DNA from: Chlorobiota bacterium
GTDB taxonomy: Bacteria; Bacteroidota; Ignavibacteria; Tepidaquicellales; OLB5
NCBI GenBank assembly: GCA_022616535.1
Contig: JAKEEM010000021.1
Location: forward strand, 47,520-111,519
Length of the DNA stretch: 64,000 nucleotides
Direction: 5' to 3'
Shown here: one piece after another, positions 53,701 through 62,172 of the stretch
Layout: each line of letters opens with the position of its first letter
How positions within the stretch are numbered: the stretch's first letter is position 1
Translations under genes and position numbers: made by a program
Notes under the pieces: model-generated
What the model saw: the letters and a program-made list of their open reading frames with translations, nothing else
Databases searched by the model: none
What the model was told of the DNA's origin: nothing

Positions 53701-55346
53701 ATAGTATAATTTCAAACTCTTCAATCACCAGCGTAGGCATAAGTGTTGTTTATGGTTCAAATGTTGTTGTCCAGAAGAATAACATTAACAATATGTCTGT
53801 TGGTATTTCAATATCGAACTCAAGCCCGTTTATATGGCAAAACAGGATAACAAATAACACATCTTCAAGCGCAGTTGTTGGTATTGGACTCGATAATTCC
53901 TATTCGGCGACACTTAAACAAAACGCTGTTATAGGATTTCAGATTGGTTATAAAATGTATTCAAGCTCTCCGCTAATGTATCAGGATTCATCATATAATA
54001 CGAACACATCGGGGGACTCAGTAAATGGTGTTCACGCGGTTTATAATTCTAACCCTCGTATAAAGCCGGATGATTCAGGAATAGAAATTATATGGGATGG
54101 AGGGAAAAATAATTTTAAAAATACAGCAAAAGGCAACGGAATTTTTATGTGGATAAGCAGTGTTCCTGATTTGGATTATGGTTATAATTACATTTATGGT
54201 TATGATAATTATCTTTTTGGAGATGGACCCGATATCACTACTTATTATGTAAGGTGCAACGATTGGGTTGATGACCCGCCAAATTCTTCGAAGTTCAATT
54301 TGTCTAACCCCGGCTCAATTGAGTACACTCCATATGGATGCACACCTCCAGGCGGAAGTGGTATGAGCAGCAAAATCGAAAACCTAAATCCAAAACCTGA
54401 GATATTCGAGTTACGGTCAGAAATCCCAGATCCAGACCCTGAGGAAGGTGACAACCCGCCACAACCCATAATCATTAATTACGGACATGGAGTTTATGAT
54501 ACTATTAAAGTCACCTCTGGTACTTTTGAATCAACCGCTGACCAGAAACTCTACAGTCAGGCTGCAAAGGAAGAATTGCTTGGAAATTATCAAACAGCAA
54601 TCTCCAAATTTGAAGGCGTGATCGAAAGCTATCAGGATAGCGCAATATCAATTAATGCTATGAAAAAAATCCTTCATTGCCATCAGAAGATGAACTCTGA
54701 TACTGGTGCATATTCAAATTTAAGGAGTTATTACCTCTCGCTTGCTCAGTCTAATTCCTCGGATACTGCTTTCGTAAAGGTTGCGAAAGAGCTCGCTACA
54801 AAAACACTGGTTAGAAAGGGTGATTTAGAGGGGGCAATAACTGAGTATGAAAATGTGGTAACAAGCAGCAACGACCCGCATGAAGTATTCTGCTCTGAAT
54901 TAAATATAATTGAAACATATATTATAATGAGCCAGCAAGGAGATGCTCCAGCATTTACAGGGCGTTTAGCACACCTTAAACCGCAGAATTCAAGAGATGG
55001 GCACAATAGGCTTCTGGAGAAACTGTATAATATTAAGCCTACAGAAAAAACTGTTTCGATACCGACTGTTTTCAGTCTCTCTCAAAACTACCCGAATCCG
55101 TTTAATCCTTTAACTAAGATTAAATTTGGACTTCCTAAGGATAGTAAGGTGAATCTCGTAATTTATGATATACTTGGCAGAGAGGTAATAAGGCTCGTTA
55201 ATAAGGAATTCAAGTCCGCAGGCACTCATGTTGTTGAGTTCAACGGTTCGAATTACGCCAGTGGCGTGTACTTCTACCGCATTGAAGTCGAAGGTGCAGA
55301 TGGGAAGAAATTTGTTGATAGTAAGAAAATGGTGTTGGTGAAGTAA
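50745..55346 (+). CDS. Giant secreted protein: BNR/Asp-box propeller, beta-helix, helical region and T9SS domain
   Basis: 1533 residues with a signal peptide ending SEVFAQ (residue 30) and a good RBS (AAGGAG, about 9 nt before the ATG). Residues about 100-830 are rich in sialidase-type Asp-box motifs (GVWKSTDGGANF, VYKSTDAGQTW, LYKSTDGGITW, GLYKSTNLGSTW, LYKSTNGGENW, FQSNDGGNTW), forming a propeller like VPS10/YCF48. Residues about 840-1130 read as right-handed beta-helix (ITIGVE-like VISYCNFSYIS, GISISNSSPFIWQNRITNN). About 1260-1430 is a helical TPR-like region. It ends with QNYPNPFNPLTKIKFGLP...GVYFYRI...KKMVLVK. No enzyme active site was recognised; adhesion or binding is a guess. Confidence 0.85.
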   Translation: MKKEKHHLIPVKSVSFILFFVVLLQSEVFAQEGENDGSWFFRDRAYPYDTIPVTSMVNALEYAKEITDEYGYALPAPLQWTSIGPRPYFYGGNPLAGRVACVRYYPNVPGFTQHPDWVYIAGHGGGVWKSTDGGANFNPITDALESQTSGSLAFDPNNPNILYYGTGGNVSNFQFNYYGIGVYKSTDAGQTWNGPYRTGFLRNHIQTYKIAVNPANSNHVYLACGTDPFYYPPNGDGGGGLYKSTDGGITWAIAPGTPPHKACNDVVIYYDFESQTNRIYAVGRDGEGNFGYRISINGGANFVLHNDGVFKQGGRTHLAIPSMTSNKIYAVSAFGCYSPDNNRRGVYGFVSNNGGFNFTFTRILTEACNPPCACTTATIDLFAATDFMFVNSSPHNSQTAIVGFGTYFLGGGLYRTTNGGANYQAIYPPGADQNNLDFNPYSGYENDVILGDDQGLYKSTNLGSTWTYLNNSLSLTECYRVAASPNDQNLFISVTDAGYFKKQSGTTWIETHFGRDGTQMVASKYNSNVFLGNKGCICNNPAHMSFTTNAGSTWQDRAINWGFWDYQDWIAPITQLPDQNNPGTFYHPRRRGSDNKLIDINVSFDNGNSWNQNPNNIAAINSGFEWTSPQMLTFVESNPQIIYVSVKSVDFFHPGTYASDLYKSTNGGENWTKLPIHNYVPNRVITCVATDPQPGYENMVYITFSGFAANTPSNIGHVFQSNDGGNTWIDISSWPMSPYSMPDLPVNYMIVRRISATQKQLIISTDAGVYNVVEGGWGIYHRWQPLAGLLPNAVALGMHYNEATMKLRVATFGRGVYEVNLQGPIYVSRELVLFGDGDGLNVGDDIIVGPNATLKIPNSAIIKMPAGKKIIVQSGGQIDASTGNAITFASQSGEWGGIEFEDEGAGTLKNCTFQNTSTPIVIEDQSGSADPPDIVIDGCTFNAPVQITNRHNVTVSYCNFSYISGTVPSVLGVMCSGSNDVLITNNSIISNSSITSVGISVVYGSNVVVQKNNINNMSVGISISNSSPFIWQNRITNNTSSSAVVGIGLDNSYSATLKQNAVIGFQIGYKMYSSSPLMYQDSSYNTNTSGDSVNGVHAVYNSNPRIKPDDSGIEIIWDGGKNNFKNTAKGNGIFMWISSVPDLDYGYNYIYGYDNYLFGDGPDITTYYVRCNDWVDDPPNSSKFNLSNPGSIEYTPYGCTPPGGSGMSSKIENLNPKPEIFELRSEIPDPDPEEGDNPPQPIIINYGHGVYDTIKVTSGTFESTADQKLYSQAAKEELLGNYQTAISKFEGVIESYQDSAISINAMKKILHCHQKMNSDTGAYSNLRSYYLSLAQSNSSDTAFVKVAKELATKTLVRKGDLEGAITEYENVVTSSNDPHEVFCSELNIIETYIIMSQQGDAPAFTGRLAHLKPQNSRDGHNRLLEKLYNIKPTEKTVSIPTVFSLSQNYPNPFNPLTKIKFGLPKDSKVNLVIYDILGREVIRLVNKEFKSAGTHVVEFNGSNYASGVYFYRIEVEGADGKKFVDSKKMVLVK

Positions 55347-55359
55347 GGTTTAAAAATTA

Positions 55360-56895
55360 TTATTCGTCAAACCAGCTATTAACGGCTGCTTCTTCGGAAT
55401 TTGTTTTTGACTTATGAACATAATAATTGCTATGGCAATTGTATGCATAGTCTTTCCCCCATTCATTGTGGTGCCGGGCAAGCTTTTCAACTGAATCAAC
55501 TATATATTCAATCTCTGCGTCTGACATAACGGGGTGAAGCGAGAGCCTAATCCATCCGGGTTTTGCGGAAAGGTCATCATGTTCAATCATATCAGTAATT
55601 TTCTTTGAACTGCTTTTTGAAACATGCAGCAAATAATGCCCGTATGTGCCCGCGCAGGAGCAGCCGCCGCGGACCTGTATTCCGAACCTGTCATTAAGCA
55701 GCCTAACACCAAGGTTGTAATGCATTTTATCTATGTAAAACGAAACTATCGCCAGCCTTTCTTTGATGTTTTCAGCAAGGATATTGATATTTGGAACCTT
55801 TTTCAGCCGCTCAAAAACATATTCCTTAATTATTTTCTCACGCTTCATAATGATATCAGAATTCATTTCATCTTTAAGTTTAACAGCTAAAGCTGCTTTT
55901 ATTGTCTGCAGAAAAGGAGGCGTACCGCCGTCTTCCCTTAGTTCAATATCCTCATAGAAGCTGTGCTCTCCCCAGGGATTTGTCCATTTAACCGTTCCAC
56001 CGCCTGGCTGGTCAGGAGCAAAATGATAATCGTAAAGACTTTTATTGAATATCAATACTCCAGCCGCGCCGGGACCTCCGAGAAACTTATGCGGAGAAAA
56101 GAAAATCGCATCAAGTGATTGCATAGGATTTTCGGGATGCATATTAACTTTTATGTACGGTGCGGAGCATGCAAAATCCACAAAACACCATCCGCCGTTT
56201 TCATGCATCATCTCCGCAATTTCGTAGTAAAGAGTAAATATACCAGTTACATTGGAGCAGGAAGTAATCGAAGCGATTTTAAACCTGGAATCTTTATATT
56301 TCTTAAGCAGATGTTTCAGGTCATTAAGGTCAACAAGCCCGTTTATATCAGGTTTTATTATTTCTACCTTTGCAATTGTCTCAAGCCATGTCGTTTGGTT
56401 GGAATGATGTTCCATATGAGTTACAAATACAACCGGTCTAAGCTCATCGGGAATCTTTACCGCATTTTTCAATCTTGAAGGAACCTTGAAACCGAGCATC
56501 CTCTCCAGCTTAAGCAAAGCACCTGTCATTCCCGAACCGGTGCATAACATTGCATCAGAATCATTTGCATTCACATGCTGTTTAATTATCCTTTTTGCCT
56601 TCATGTAAGCCAGAGTCATTGAAGTTCCGGTAACATTGGTTTCGGTATGAGTGTTGCCAACAAACTGTCCGAACAAATTTGTTATCTTTTCTTCGATGGG
56701 TCTGTATAGACGGCCGCTTGCAGTCCAGTCTGCATATATTAACGGCTGAATACCATAAGGTGTTTCAAACTCAGTGTGATAGCCAATAATGTTATTCCTA
56801 AAAGTGTCATAATGGTTTTCAAACGTGTTTTTACCGTTTAAGGAAACTTCATTTGAGTGTGCATCAAGTATGCTTTTCATCGGGCAAATGTTCAT
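55360..56895 (-). CDS. Class V PLP-dependent aminotransferase/cysteine desulfurase-like
   Basis: 511 residues (a Met at residue 6 may be the real start). PLP-binding Lys is in FFSPHKFLGGPGAAG (about residue 280). HMEHHSNQTTWLE is the region that stacks on PLP, and SCSNVTGIFT, WCFVDFACSAPY precede the Lys. RGGCSCAGTYGHYLL (about 405-418) has the Cys loop of SufS/NifS-like proteins but with a changed context. Whether it acts as a desulfurase is unproven. The gene is monocistronic, with a promoter upstream, and converges with the giant T9SS gene. Confidence 0.82.
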   Translation of the reverse strand: MNICPMKSILDAHSNEVSLNGKNTFENHYDTFRNNIIGYHTEFETPYGIQPLIYADWTASGRLYRPIEEKITNLFGQFVGNTHTETNVTGTSMTLAYMKAKRIIKQHVNANDSDAMLCTGSGMTGALLKLERMLGFKVPSRLKNAVKIPDELRPVVFVTHMEHHSNQTTWLETIAKVEIIKPDINGLVDLNDLKHLLKKYKDSRFKIASITSCSNVTGIFTLYYEIAEMMHENGGWCFVDFACSAPYIKVNMHPENPMQSLDAIFFSPHKFLGGPGAAGVLIFNKSLYDYHFAPDQPGGGTVKWTNPWGEHSFYEDIELREDGGTPPFLQTIKAALAVKLKDEMNSDIIMKREKIIKEYVFERLKKVPNINILAENIKERLAIVSFYIDKMHYNLGVRLLNDRFGIQVRGGCSCAGTYGHYLLHVSKSSSKKITDMIEHDDLSAKPGWIRLSLHPVMSDAEIEYIVDSVEKLARHHNEWGKDYAYNCHSNYYVHKSKTNSEEAAVNSWFDE

Positions 56896-56927
56896 TTTAA
56901 AATGACAGAACTCTCTGCCATTTAAAA

Positions 56928-56959
56928 CAAAAATAGCATAACTTCATCAGTTCTTACAA
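56928..56959 (-). promoter_or_regulatory. Promoter of the class V aminotransferase gene
   Basis: On the minus strand TTG (complement of 56957-56959), a 21-bp spacer, then TATTTTTG (complement of 56928-56935). Start is predicted near 56921, about 26 nt before the ATG at 56895. Confidence 0.5.
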
Positions 56960-57049
56960 TGACGGATGTCATAAAATAAACCTGATTATTTTAATAAAAA
57001 TACAGATTTTAAGTGAATTTTATTCATTTTAGAATTGATGTGTAATTAA

Positions 57050-57057
57050 TATCTTTG
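57050..57057 (+). promoter_or_regulatory. -7 element of trhO, leaderless placement
   Basis: TATCTTTG matches TAnnTTTG; it ends only 5 bases before the ATG at 57063, so the transcript would start at or very near the start codon. Only TTT, not TTG, is 20 bp upstream, so this is weaker than the tsaD case. Confidence 0.4.
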
Positions 57058-57062
57058 CAATT

Positions 57063-57956
57063 ATGTACAGAGTCTTACTATACTACAAATACGTAAATAT
57101 TGGAAATTCTGAGGAATTTGCAGAAAATCTCCTTATATACTGTCAAAACCTAGGGCTTAGGGGACGTATTATAGTCGCTCCGGAAGGGATAAATGGAACA
57201 TGCTCCGGGACTTATGAACAGACAGAGAAATATATGAGTGATATGAAAAATGATGAAAGATTCAGCGATATGGAATTTAAAATCGACGAAGTTTCAGGGC
57301 ACGTGTTTAAGAAAATGAATGTAAGATTCAAAAAAGAGCTCGTTACATTCCGGCTTCCTGAGGACATCAACCCTAATATCTTAAGCGGCAAACGTCTTTC
57401 ACCGGCAGAATGGTACCAAAAAATGCAGGAGGATGACGTAATTATACTTGACGGAAGAACTGATTATGAATTTGATTTGGGGCATTTCAGAAAAGCAATC
57501 CGCCCCCCTGTTAAGTCATTCAGGGAATTTCCGGCTTGGGTGAAAAATGAATTCAGCAAATTTAAAAATAAGAAAATATTAACATACTGTACGGGCGGAG
57601 TAAGGTGCGAAAAGCTTTCGGGATTTTTGCTTAAGGAAGGGTTTAATGAAGTTTATCAGCTACAAGGGGGAATTATAAATTACTCAAAAGACCCCGAGCT
57701 GAAAGGCAAATTATTCGAAGGAAAATGCTACGTATTTGACGAGCGTATTTCAATCCCGGTCAACTTTGCTGATGAATACAATGTGACCGGAAAATGCCAC
57801 CATTGCGGAAAACCTACCGACAGGTATGTTAACTGTGCTAATTTAGACTGCCATAAGCAGCATTTTGAATGCGAAGACTGCGAGGAAAAGTGGTCACGCT
57901 CATGCAGCGAGGAATGCATGATTGCACCGAGGAATGAATTATTTATGAATTTATAA
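57063..57956 (+). CDS. trhO: tRNA uridine-34 hydroxylase TrhO
   Basis: 297 residues, normal for TrhO/YceA. Residues 1-100 form the N-terminal acylphosphatase-like domain (LLYYKYVNIGN, VAPEGINGTCSGT). The rhodanese domain follows with DGRTDYEFDLGHFRKAIRP and the catalytic Cys in TYCTGGVRCEK (about 178). The C-terminus carries a Cys-rich region (CHHCGKPTDRYVNCANLDCHKQHFECEDC). It makes 5-hydroxyuridine at the tRNA wobble position. The next gene starts 3 bp after the stop. Confidence 0.95.
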   Translation: MYRVLLYYKYVNIGNSEEFAENLLIYCQNLGLRGRIIVAPEGINGTCSGTYEQTEKYMSDMKNDERFSDMEFKIDEVSGHVFKKMNVRFKKELVTFRLPEDINPNILSGKRLSPAEWYQKMQEDDVIILDGRTDYEFDLGHFRKAIRPPVKSFREFPAWVKNEFSKFKNKKILTYCTGGVRCEKLSGFLLKEGFNEVYQLQGGIINYSKDPELKGKLFEGKCYVFDERISIPVNFADEYNVTGKCHHCGKPTDRYVNCANLDCHKQHFECEDCEEKWSRSCSEECMIAPRNELFMNL

Positions 57957-57959
57957 AAA

Positions 57960-58643
57960 ATGTCATTGCTCAATAAAAATAGCCTTGCTGAAACAGTAGA
58001 TAATCTTAACGAAGCATTCTTCTACGGAAATAAAATATCCAAAGCAAAAGCAAATGAGCTTATTAATTGGATAAGAACACGCTTCGGAACTGAATACTCT
58101 TACAACGGCAGCTTTGGAATCACTAACAGAGACTTAAACTCCAAAATCTATACTTTTACGGGTGAACGACTTTCATCACTTGCTTCAATGAGGCACATAA
58201 TGGCTGAGGAAACAAGCAGAGTTTTAATTCAGCTCTCAAAAATTGCAAAACGAAAAATTCCGGAGCTGGAGAAATCAAATAAAAACCTTCTTGAGGGGAT
58301 AAAAAAAGCCGAATCCGAGGGCAAGCACATTGGCACTTACTGCTGCGGACCCTGCACAGTCGGGCTCTGGCGCCATATGTCAGTCGGAGGATTCGGCAGT
58401 TACTCAAAAAACCTGCCAAAGGGTCTCGAGGTGCTTAAATCATTCCGCGACGGCAAAGGCAAGTGGGGCAGATTTCCGTTTTATTACACATTACTTGCGC
58501 TTTCGGAAATAAATCACCGCGCAACCAAAAGGGAGATTGAATACGCAAAACCGCTTATTGAGAGACTTTTATACAGGATGAATAAAAATGGTAGGTACTC
58601 GAAAAGAAGGTATGATTTACTACAAAGATTCTTTAAGAACTAA
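57960..58643 (+). CDS. Conserved-looking protein of unknown function
   Basis: 227 residues, no signal peptide or membrane helix. It is basic and mostly helical. A striking motif is TYCCGPCTVGLWRHMSVGGF (about residues 122-141), with a cluster of Cys and Gly, then a KGLEVLKSFRDGKGKWGRFPFYYTLLALSEI segment. I do not recognise a family. The gene starts 3 bp after trhO stops, so it is translationally coupled and may share a tRNA- or sulfur-linked role; that is inference. Confidence 0.6.
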   Translation: MSLLNKNSLAETVDNLNEAFFYGNKISKAKANELINWIRTRFGTEYSYNGSFGITNRDLNSKIYTFTGERLSSLASMRHIMAEETSRVLIQLSKIAKRKIPELEKSNKNLLEGIKKAESEGKHIGTYCCGPCTVGLWRHMSVGGFGSYSKNLPKGLEVLKSFRDGKGKWGRFPFYYTLLALSEINHRATKREIEYAKPLIERLLYRMNKNGRYSKRRYDLLQRFFKN

Positions 58644-58650
58644 TTTTCCT

Positions 58651-60192
58651 TTACGCCATCCACATTGTTCTATCCAGTGAGCGGTATTGAATCGCCTCGC
58701 TGATGTGGGATGAATTAATATTTTCATCACCGGCTAAATCCGCTATGGTGCGTGAGACTTTTAATATTCTGTCATAAGCACGTGCGGAGAGTCCCAGCTT
58801 TGTAATAGCCATTTTCATAAGCTCCTCGGAGGTGAAGTCTATTTTACAATACTCGCGGATATCTTTTGACTGCATATCTGCATTGGAGAAAATATTCTTT
58901 TTATTTTCAAAACGCTTAATCTGAGCTTCCCTTGCCTTAACAACCCGCTCACGTATTCTATTTGACGGCTCGCCGGAAACGTTCGATGACAGCTCCTTAT
59001 ATTTAACTGACTGCACCTGTATGTGTATATCGATTCTATCGAGCAGAGGACCCGAAATTTTTGATATGTACCTCTGGATTTGCTGCGGTGCGCATGTGCA
59101 GTCCTGGTTCGGGTTGCCGAAATTGCCGCAGGGGCAGGGATTCATTGCAGAGGCAAGCATAAAATTGCAGGGGTAGTCAACCGAAATTTTTGAGCGTGAA
59201 ATTGTAACCCTGCCGTCCTCCATCGGCTGGCGCATTACTTCAAGAACGTTCTTCTTGAACTCCGGCAGCTCATCCAAAAACAATACTCCGTGGTGTGCAA
59301 AGGAGATTTCTCCCGGCTTTGCCGAAGGACCGCCGCCAACAAGCGCGACATCGGAAATAGTATGGTGCGGCGAACGGTAGGGACGAATGGAAACAAGCGC
59401 TGTGTTGGAGGGAAGCAGTCCGGCAACAGAATGAATTTTTGTTGTTTCAAGCGCCTCGTCGAAAGTCATTGGCGGAAGTATGGTTGAAATACGCTTGGCA
59501 AGCATAGTCTTACCTGAGCCGGGGGGTCCAATCATAATAATATTGTGCCCGCCTGCAGCAGCGACTTCAAGTGCGCGTTTTACCTCATGCTGCCCTTTCA
59601 CATCAGCAAAATCTACAATGCTCTTGGAATCGACACTGAAAACTTCTTTGAGGTCAACTCTAAACGGTTCGAGTCCGCCCCCGTTATTTAAAAAATCAAC
59701 AACCTCTACAAGCGAGCCGAGCGGGTGGACATCGATGCCTTCAATCATCGCTGCTTCTTTAGCATTTTCTTCAGGTACAATGAGACCTTTTAAACCCTGC
59801 CGTTTGACCTCAAGGGCTATCGGTAATACTCCCCTTACCGGGCGAATTTTACCGTCTAATGACAGCTCCCCCACAAAAACATAATCATTAAGCATATCAG
59901 GCTTAAGCTGCCCTGTTTCGCAAATTACACCGAGAGCAATCGGTAAATCGAAGCCGCTTCCTTCTTTTCTTACATCTGCAGGGGCAAGGTTAATGGTTAT
60001 TCTTCTTACTGGTATATGGTAGCTTGAGTTTTTTATAGCTGCAACAACACGCTCTGATGCTTCGGAAACCGCTTTATCCGGGAGCCCGACAATAATAAAC
60101 TTGGTTGGCACTTGAGTAGAAAAAAATGTTTCAGCTTTCACAATGAAAGCATTAACTCCAACAGTAGCAGCTGTTAAAACAGGGGATATCAT
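58651..60192 (-). CDS. comM: YifB/ComM-type Mg-chelatase-like AAA ATPase
   Basis: 513 residues. The N-terminal ChlI-like region starts VKAETFFSTQVPTKFIIVGLPDKAVSEASERV, with FVGELSLDGKIRPVRGVLPIAL after it. The AAA core has Walker A GPPGSGKTMLAKRI (about 221-234), Walker B VLFLDELPEF, and the C-terminal RIDIHIQVQSVKYKEL. A C4-type MNPCPCGNFG segment is present. In naturally competent bacteria ComM is a helicase acting in recombination. It converges with the unknown gene, 8 bp apart. Confidence 0.93.
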   Translation of the reverse strand: MISPVLTAATVGVNAFIVKAETFFSTQVPTKFIIVGLPDKAVSEASERVVAAIKNSSYHIPVRRITINLAPADVRKEGSGFDLPIALGVICETGQLKPDMLNDYVFVGELSLDGKIRPVRGVLPIALEVKRQGLKGLIVPEENAKEAAMIEGIDVHPLGSLVEVVDFLNNGGGLEPFRVDLKEVFSVDSKSIVDFADVKGQHEVKRALEVAAAGGHNIIMIGPPGSGKTMLAKRISTILPPMTFDEALETTKIHSVAGLLPSNTALVSIRPYRSPHHTISDVALVGGGPSAKPGEISFAHHGVLFLDELPEFKKNVLEVMRQPMEDGRVTISRSKISVDYPCNFMLASAMNPCPCGNFGNPNQDCTCAPQQIQRYISKISGPLLDRIDIHIQVQSVKYKELSSNVSGEPSNRIRERVVKAREAQIKRFENKKNIFSNADMQSKDIREYCKIDFTSEELMKMAITKLGLSARAYDRILKVSRTIADLAGDENINSSHISEAIQYRSLDRTMWMA

Positions 60193-60245
60193 AAGAACTC
60201 AATTTATAAGGGATTTTATAAATATAATATACAATATTTTATCTA

Positions 60246-61313
60246 TTAAAATAATTTCTGTAGTCTAATATCTGTAATTTCTTTTTCATCAAGTCTTGCC
60301 TCAAGCACTATAGTTTTGTCAAAAACCTCAATTTCAACCTTATCAAGCAGTTTAATTACGGGTCCAGCCTTCTGTTGCGAAAATGTTGATGAAAGCTTTG
60401 CAAGGGCAATCACAGCCTCGAAGCGGTTTTTAAGCTCAACAGCGGATTGGTTGTCTTCGCATTCATTTTGCATAACAACTGCAAGCTCATCACTCATTTT
60501 CAATGAAAAAGACACAGCATTAATTTTCTTATAAATATCATACAGTTTCCCGCCTTCATTGGTCTGCGATGTATCAGGTATTGCTAAAGTGTCTTTTCCT
60601 TTTTCCTGGAAACTCCCGTCCGGTGAACCCATATCAGAAAAGTTTTCAAATATCCCTCTGATAAACAGCTTTTGGTTGGATATCATCCATAAGTTTTCTT
60701 TGTATTTGATAAGCTCTATTTCTTTCATCAAATCTGTATTAGATAAAAGTCCGGTTTGAGAAGTATCTATTACTGTGAAAGTATTTTCAATCTGTTTTAA
60801 ATAGTTGCTCGCGCATACGGTAAAATCATTTTTAAAATAGAAATTAAAATTCGCCTCTGTTTGTTTATAAACAGTAACACCGTTTGGGTAATTTATTTTT
60901 GTATAAAGTGTATCCCCTGTTACATAATCATCCACCCTTTTTTTATCGAAGGTGCCTTTAAGAACGAGTGCGTTGTCGCCTATCCAAGAATTGGAAAAAT
61001 AAAGCTCATCGATTCCTTTTGTGATGCTTACACCGGTAGCTTCTTTCAGCAGATTCAAAAAAGAGCCGAAGTTTCTTTCCGAATTAAATAACGAGTCAGA
61101 TATAAACTGCTCCCAGAACTTGGTTTCCCGCATCTTTTTGAAATTAAAATACATCACAAACTGCGGGTCGTTTTGAAGAAGGGCAAGATTTTGTTTTACA
61201 GTCAGAGTTAGGGGGTCAGGGTCAAACTTTTTCGAGCAATTAACAATTAATAATGAACAAATAATAATTAAGAATGTAAATAAGCATTTTTTCAGTTTAT
61301 AATTATTATTCAT
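60246..61313 (-). CDS. Predicted lipoprotein of unknown function
   Basis: 355 residues. A lipobox (LLIVNC; Cys at about residue 26) follows a hydrophobic signal, so the protein is lipid-anchored. The mature part is mixed alpha/beta, with a repeated FYFKNDFTVC-like and FVMYFNFKKM pattern that brings DUF3352-type proteins to mind, but I cannot confirm a family. It ends 54 bp before comM starts, on the same strand. Confidence 0.6.
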   Translation of the reverse strand: MNNNYKLKKCLFTFLIIICSLLIVNCSKKFDPDPLTLTVKQNLALLQNDPQFVMYFNFKKMRETKFWEQFISDSLFNSERNFGSFLNLLKEATGVSITKGIDELYFSNSWIGDNALVLKGTFDKKRVDDYVTGDTLYTKINYPNGVTVYKQTEANFNFYFKNDFTVCASNYLKQIENTFTVIDTSQTGLLSNTDLMKEIELIKYKENLWMISNQKLFIRGIFENFSDMGSPDGSFQEKGKDTLAIPDTSQTNEGGKLYDIYKKINAVSFSLKMSDELAVVMQNECEDNQSAVELKNRFEAVIALAKLSSTFSQQKAGPVIKLLDKVEIEVFDKTIVLEARLDEKEITDIRLQKLF

Positions 61314-61338
61314 TAATAATTATTAATTACTAATTGTT

Positions 61339-62172
61339 TCAGTAGTCTTTTTTTGAAAAATAATAAATAGAATATGCCATCATAGCAGAGCAGAATATAA
61401 ACGAAGATATTGCAGACATCCACGATACGGTAAAAGTTTGTGTCTCGGTGTTTAATGAGCTTTTCCAAACATTAATTGGCTCATTGAGTATCATTGCGTT
61501 TGTTATATCTCTTATTTCACCGGGTTTTGGAAGTATATAATACAGAAAATCAAATATAAATTTGACAGTTTCATTGGTAACTAAACTGAATACCACCGCT
61601 TCGCGGATTGATAAAATAGGGCACAGAACAAAAATTAAAAAGAAATTCACTAATATTGTGATTACAGTGCTTTGGGTTGTTAACCCTGTAACTACAACAA
61701 TACTGTACATAACAGCAAAAGCAAAAGTTAGCCAGAGTATTGAAAGCAGAAAAGTAAAATCCCAGTAAGCGGATTTGAGAGATAAAATCAGCCAGATTGA
61801 ACCAAGAAGAAAAACCATACTAAGAAAAACGAACAGAACCGCTCCGAGATATTTGGACAACAATATCATAGGCCTTGAAATCGGTTTTGAAATTAGCAGG
61901 TCAATAGTTCCTTTTTCAAGCATAGAAGGAATAAAAGAGGCGGTCGAAATCAGTGAAAAAAATATAATTAAATTCCACGATAAGAGGAAAAACCCCGTTT
62001 CGACCTGATGAACGATTGCTTTTTCGTCTGCAAGACTCATAACTCCTTCGACAGCATCCATATTTACCAGAAAAACCATAAACAAAACAACAATGGCATA
62101 AAATATGTAATACCCGATGAAAATTTTCTTCGCAAGAGCCTCGCGGAAAGTGTTTTTTATTATCGTGAGCAT
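61339..62172 (-). CDS. ABC-2-type transporter permease
   Basis: 277 residues with six membrane helices. The N-terminus TIIKNTFREALAKKIFIGYY is typical, and the loop EKGTIDLLISKPISRPMILLSKYLG (about 95-119) is the coupling helix region. It overlaps the ATPase stop by one base (TGATG), so the two form one exporter. The substrate is unknown. Confidence 0.85.
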   Translation of the reverse strand: MLTIIKNTFREALAKKIFIGYYIFYAIVVLFMVFLVNMDAVEGVMSLADEKAIVHQVETGFFLLSWNLIIFFSLISTASFIPSMLEKGTIDLLISKPISRPMILLSKYLGAVLFVFLSMVFLLGSIWLILSLKSAYWDFTFLLSILWLTFAFAVMYSIVVVTGLTTQSTVITILVNFFLIFVLCPILSIREAVVFSLVTNETVKFIFDFLYYILPKPGEIRDITNAMILNEPINVWKSSLNTETQTFTVSWMSAISSFIFCSAMMAYSIYYFSKKDY

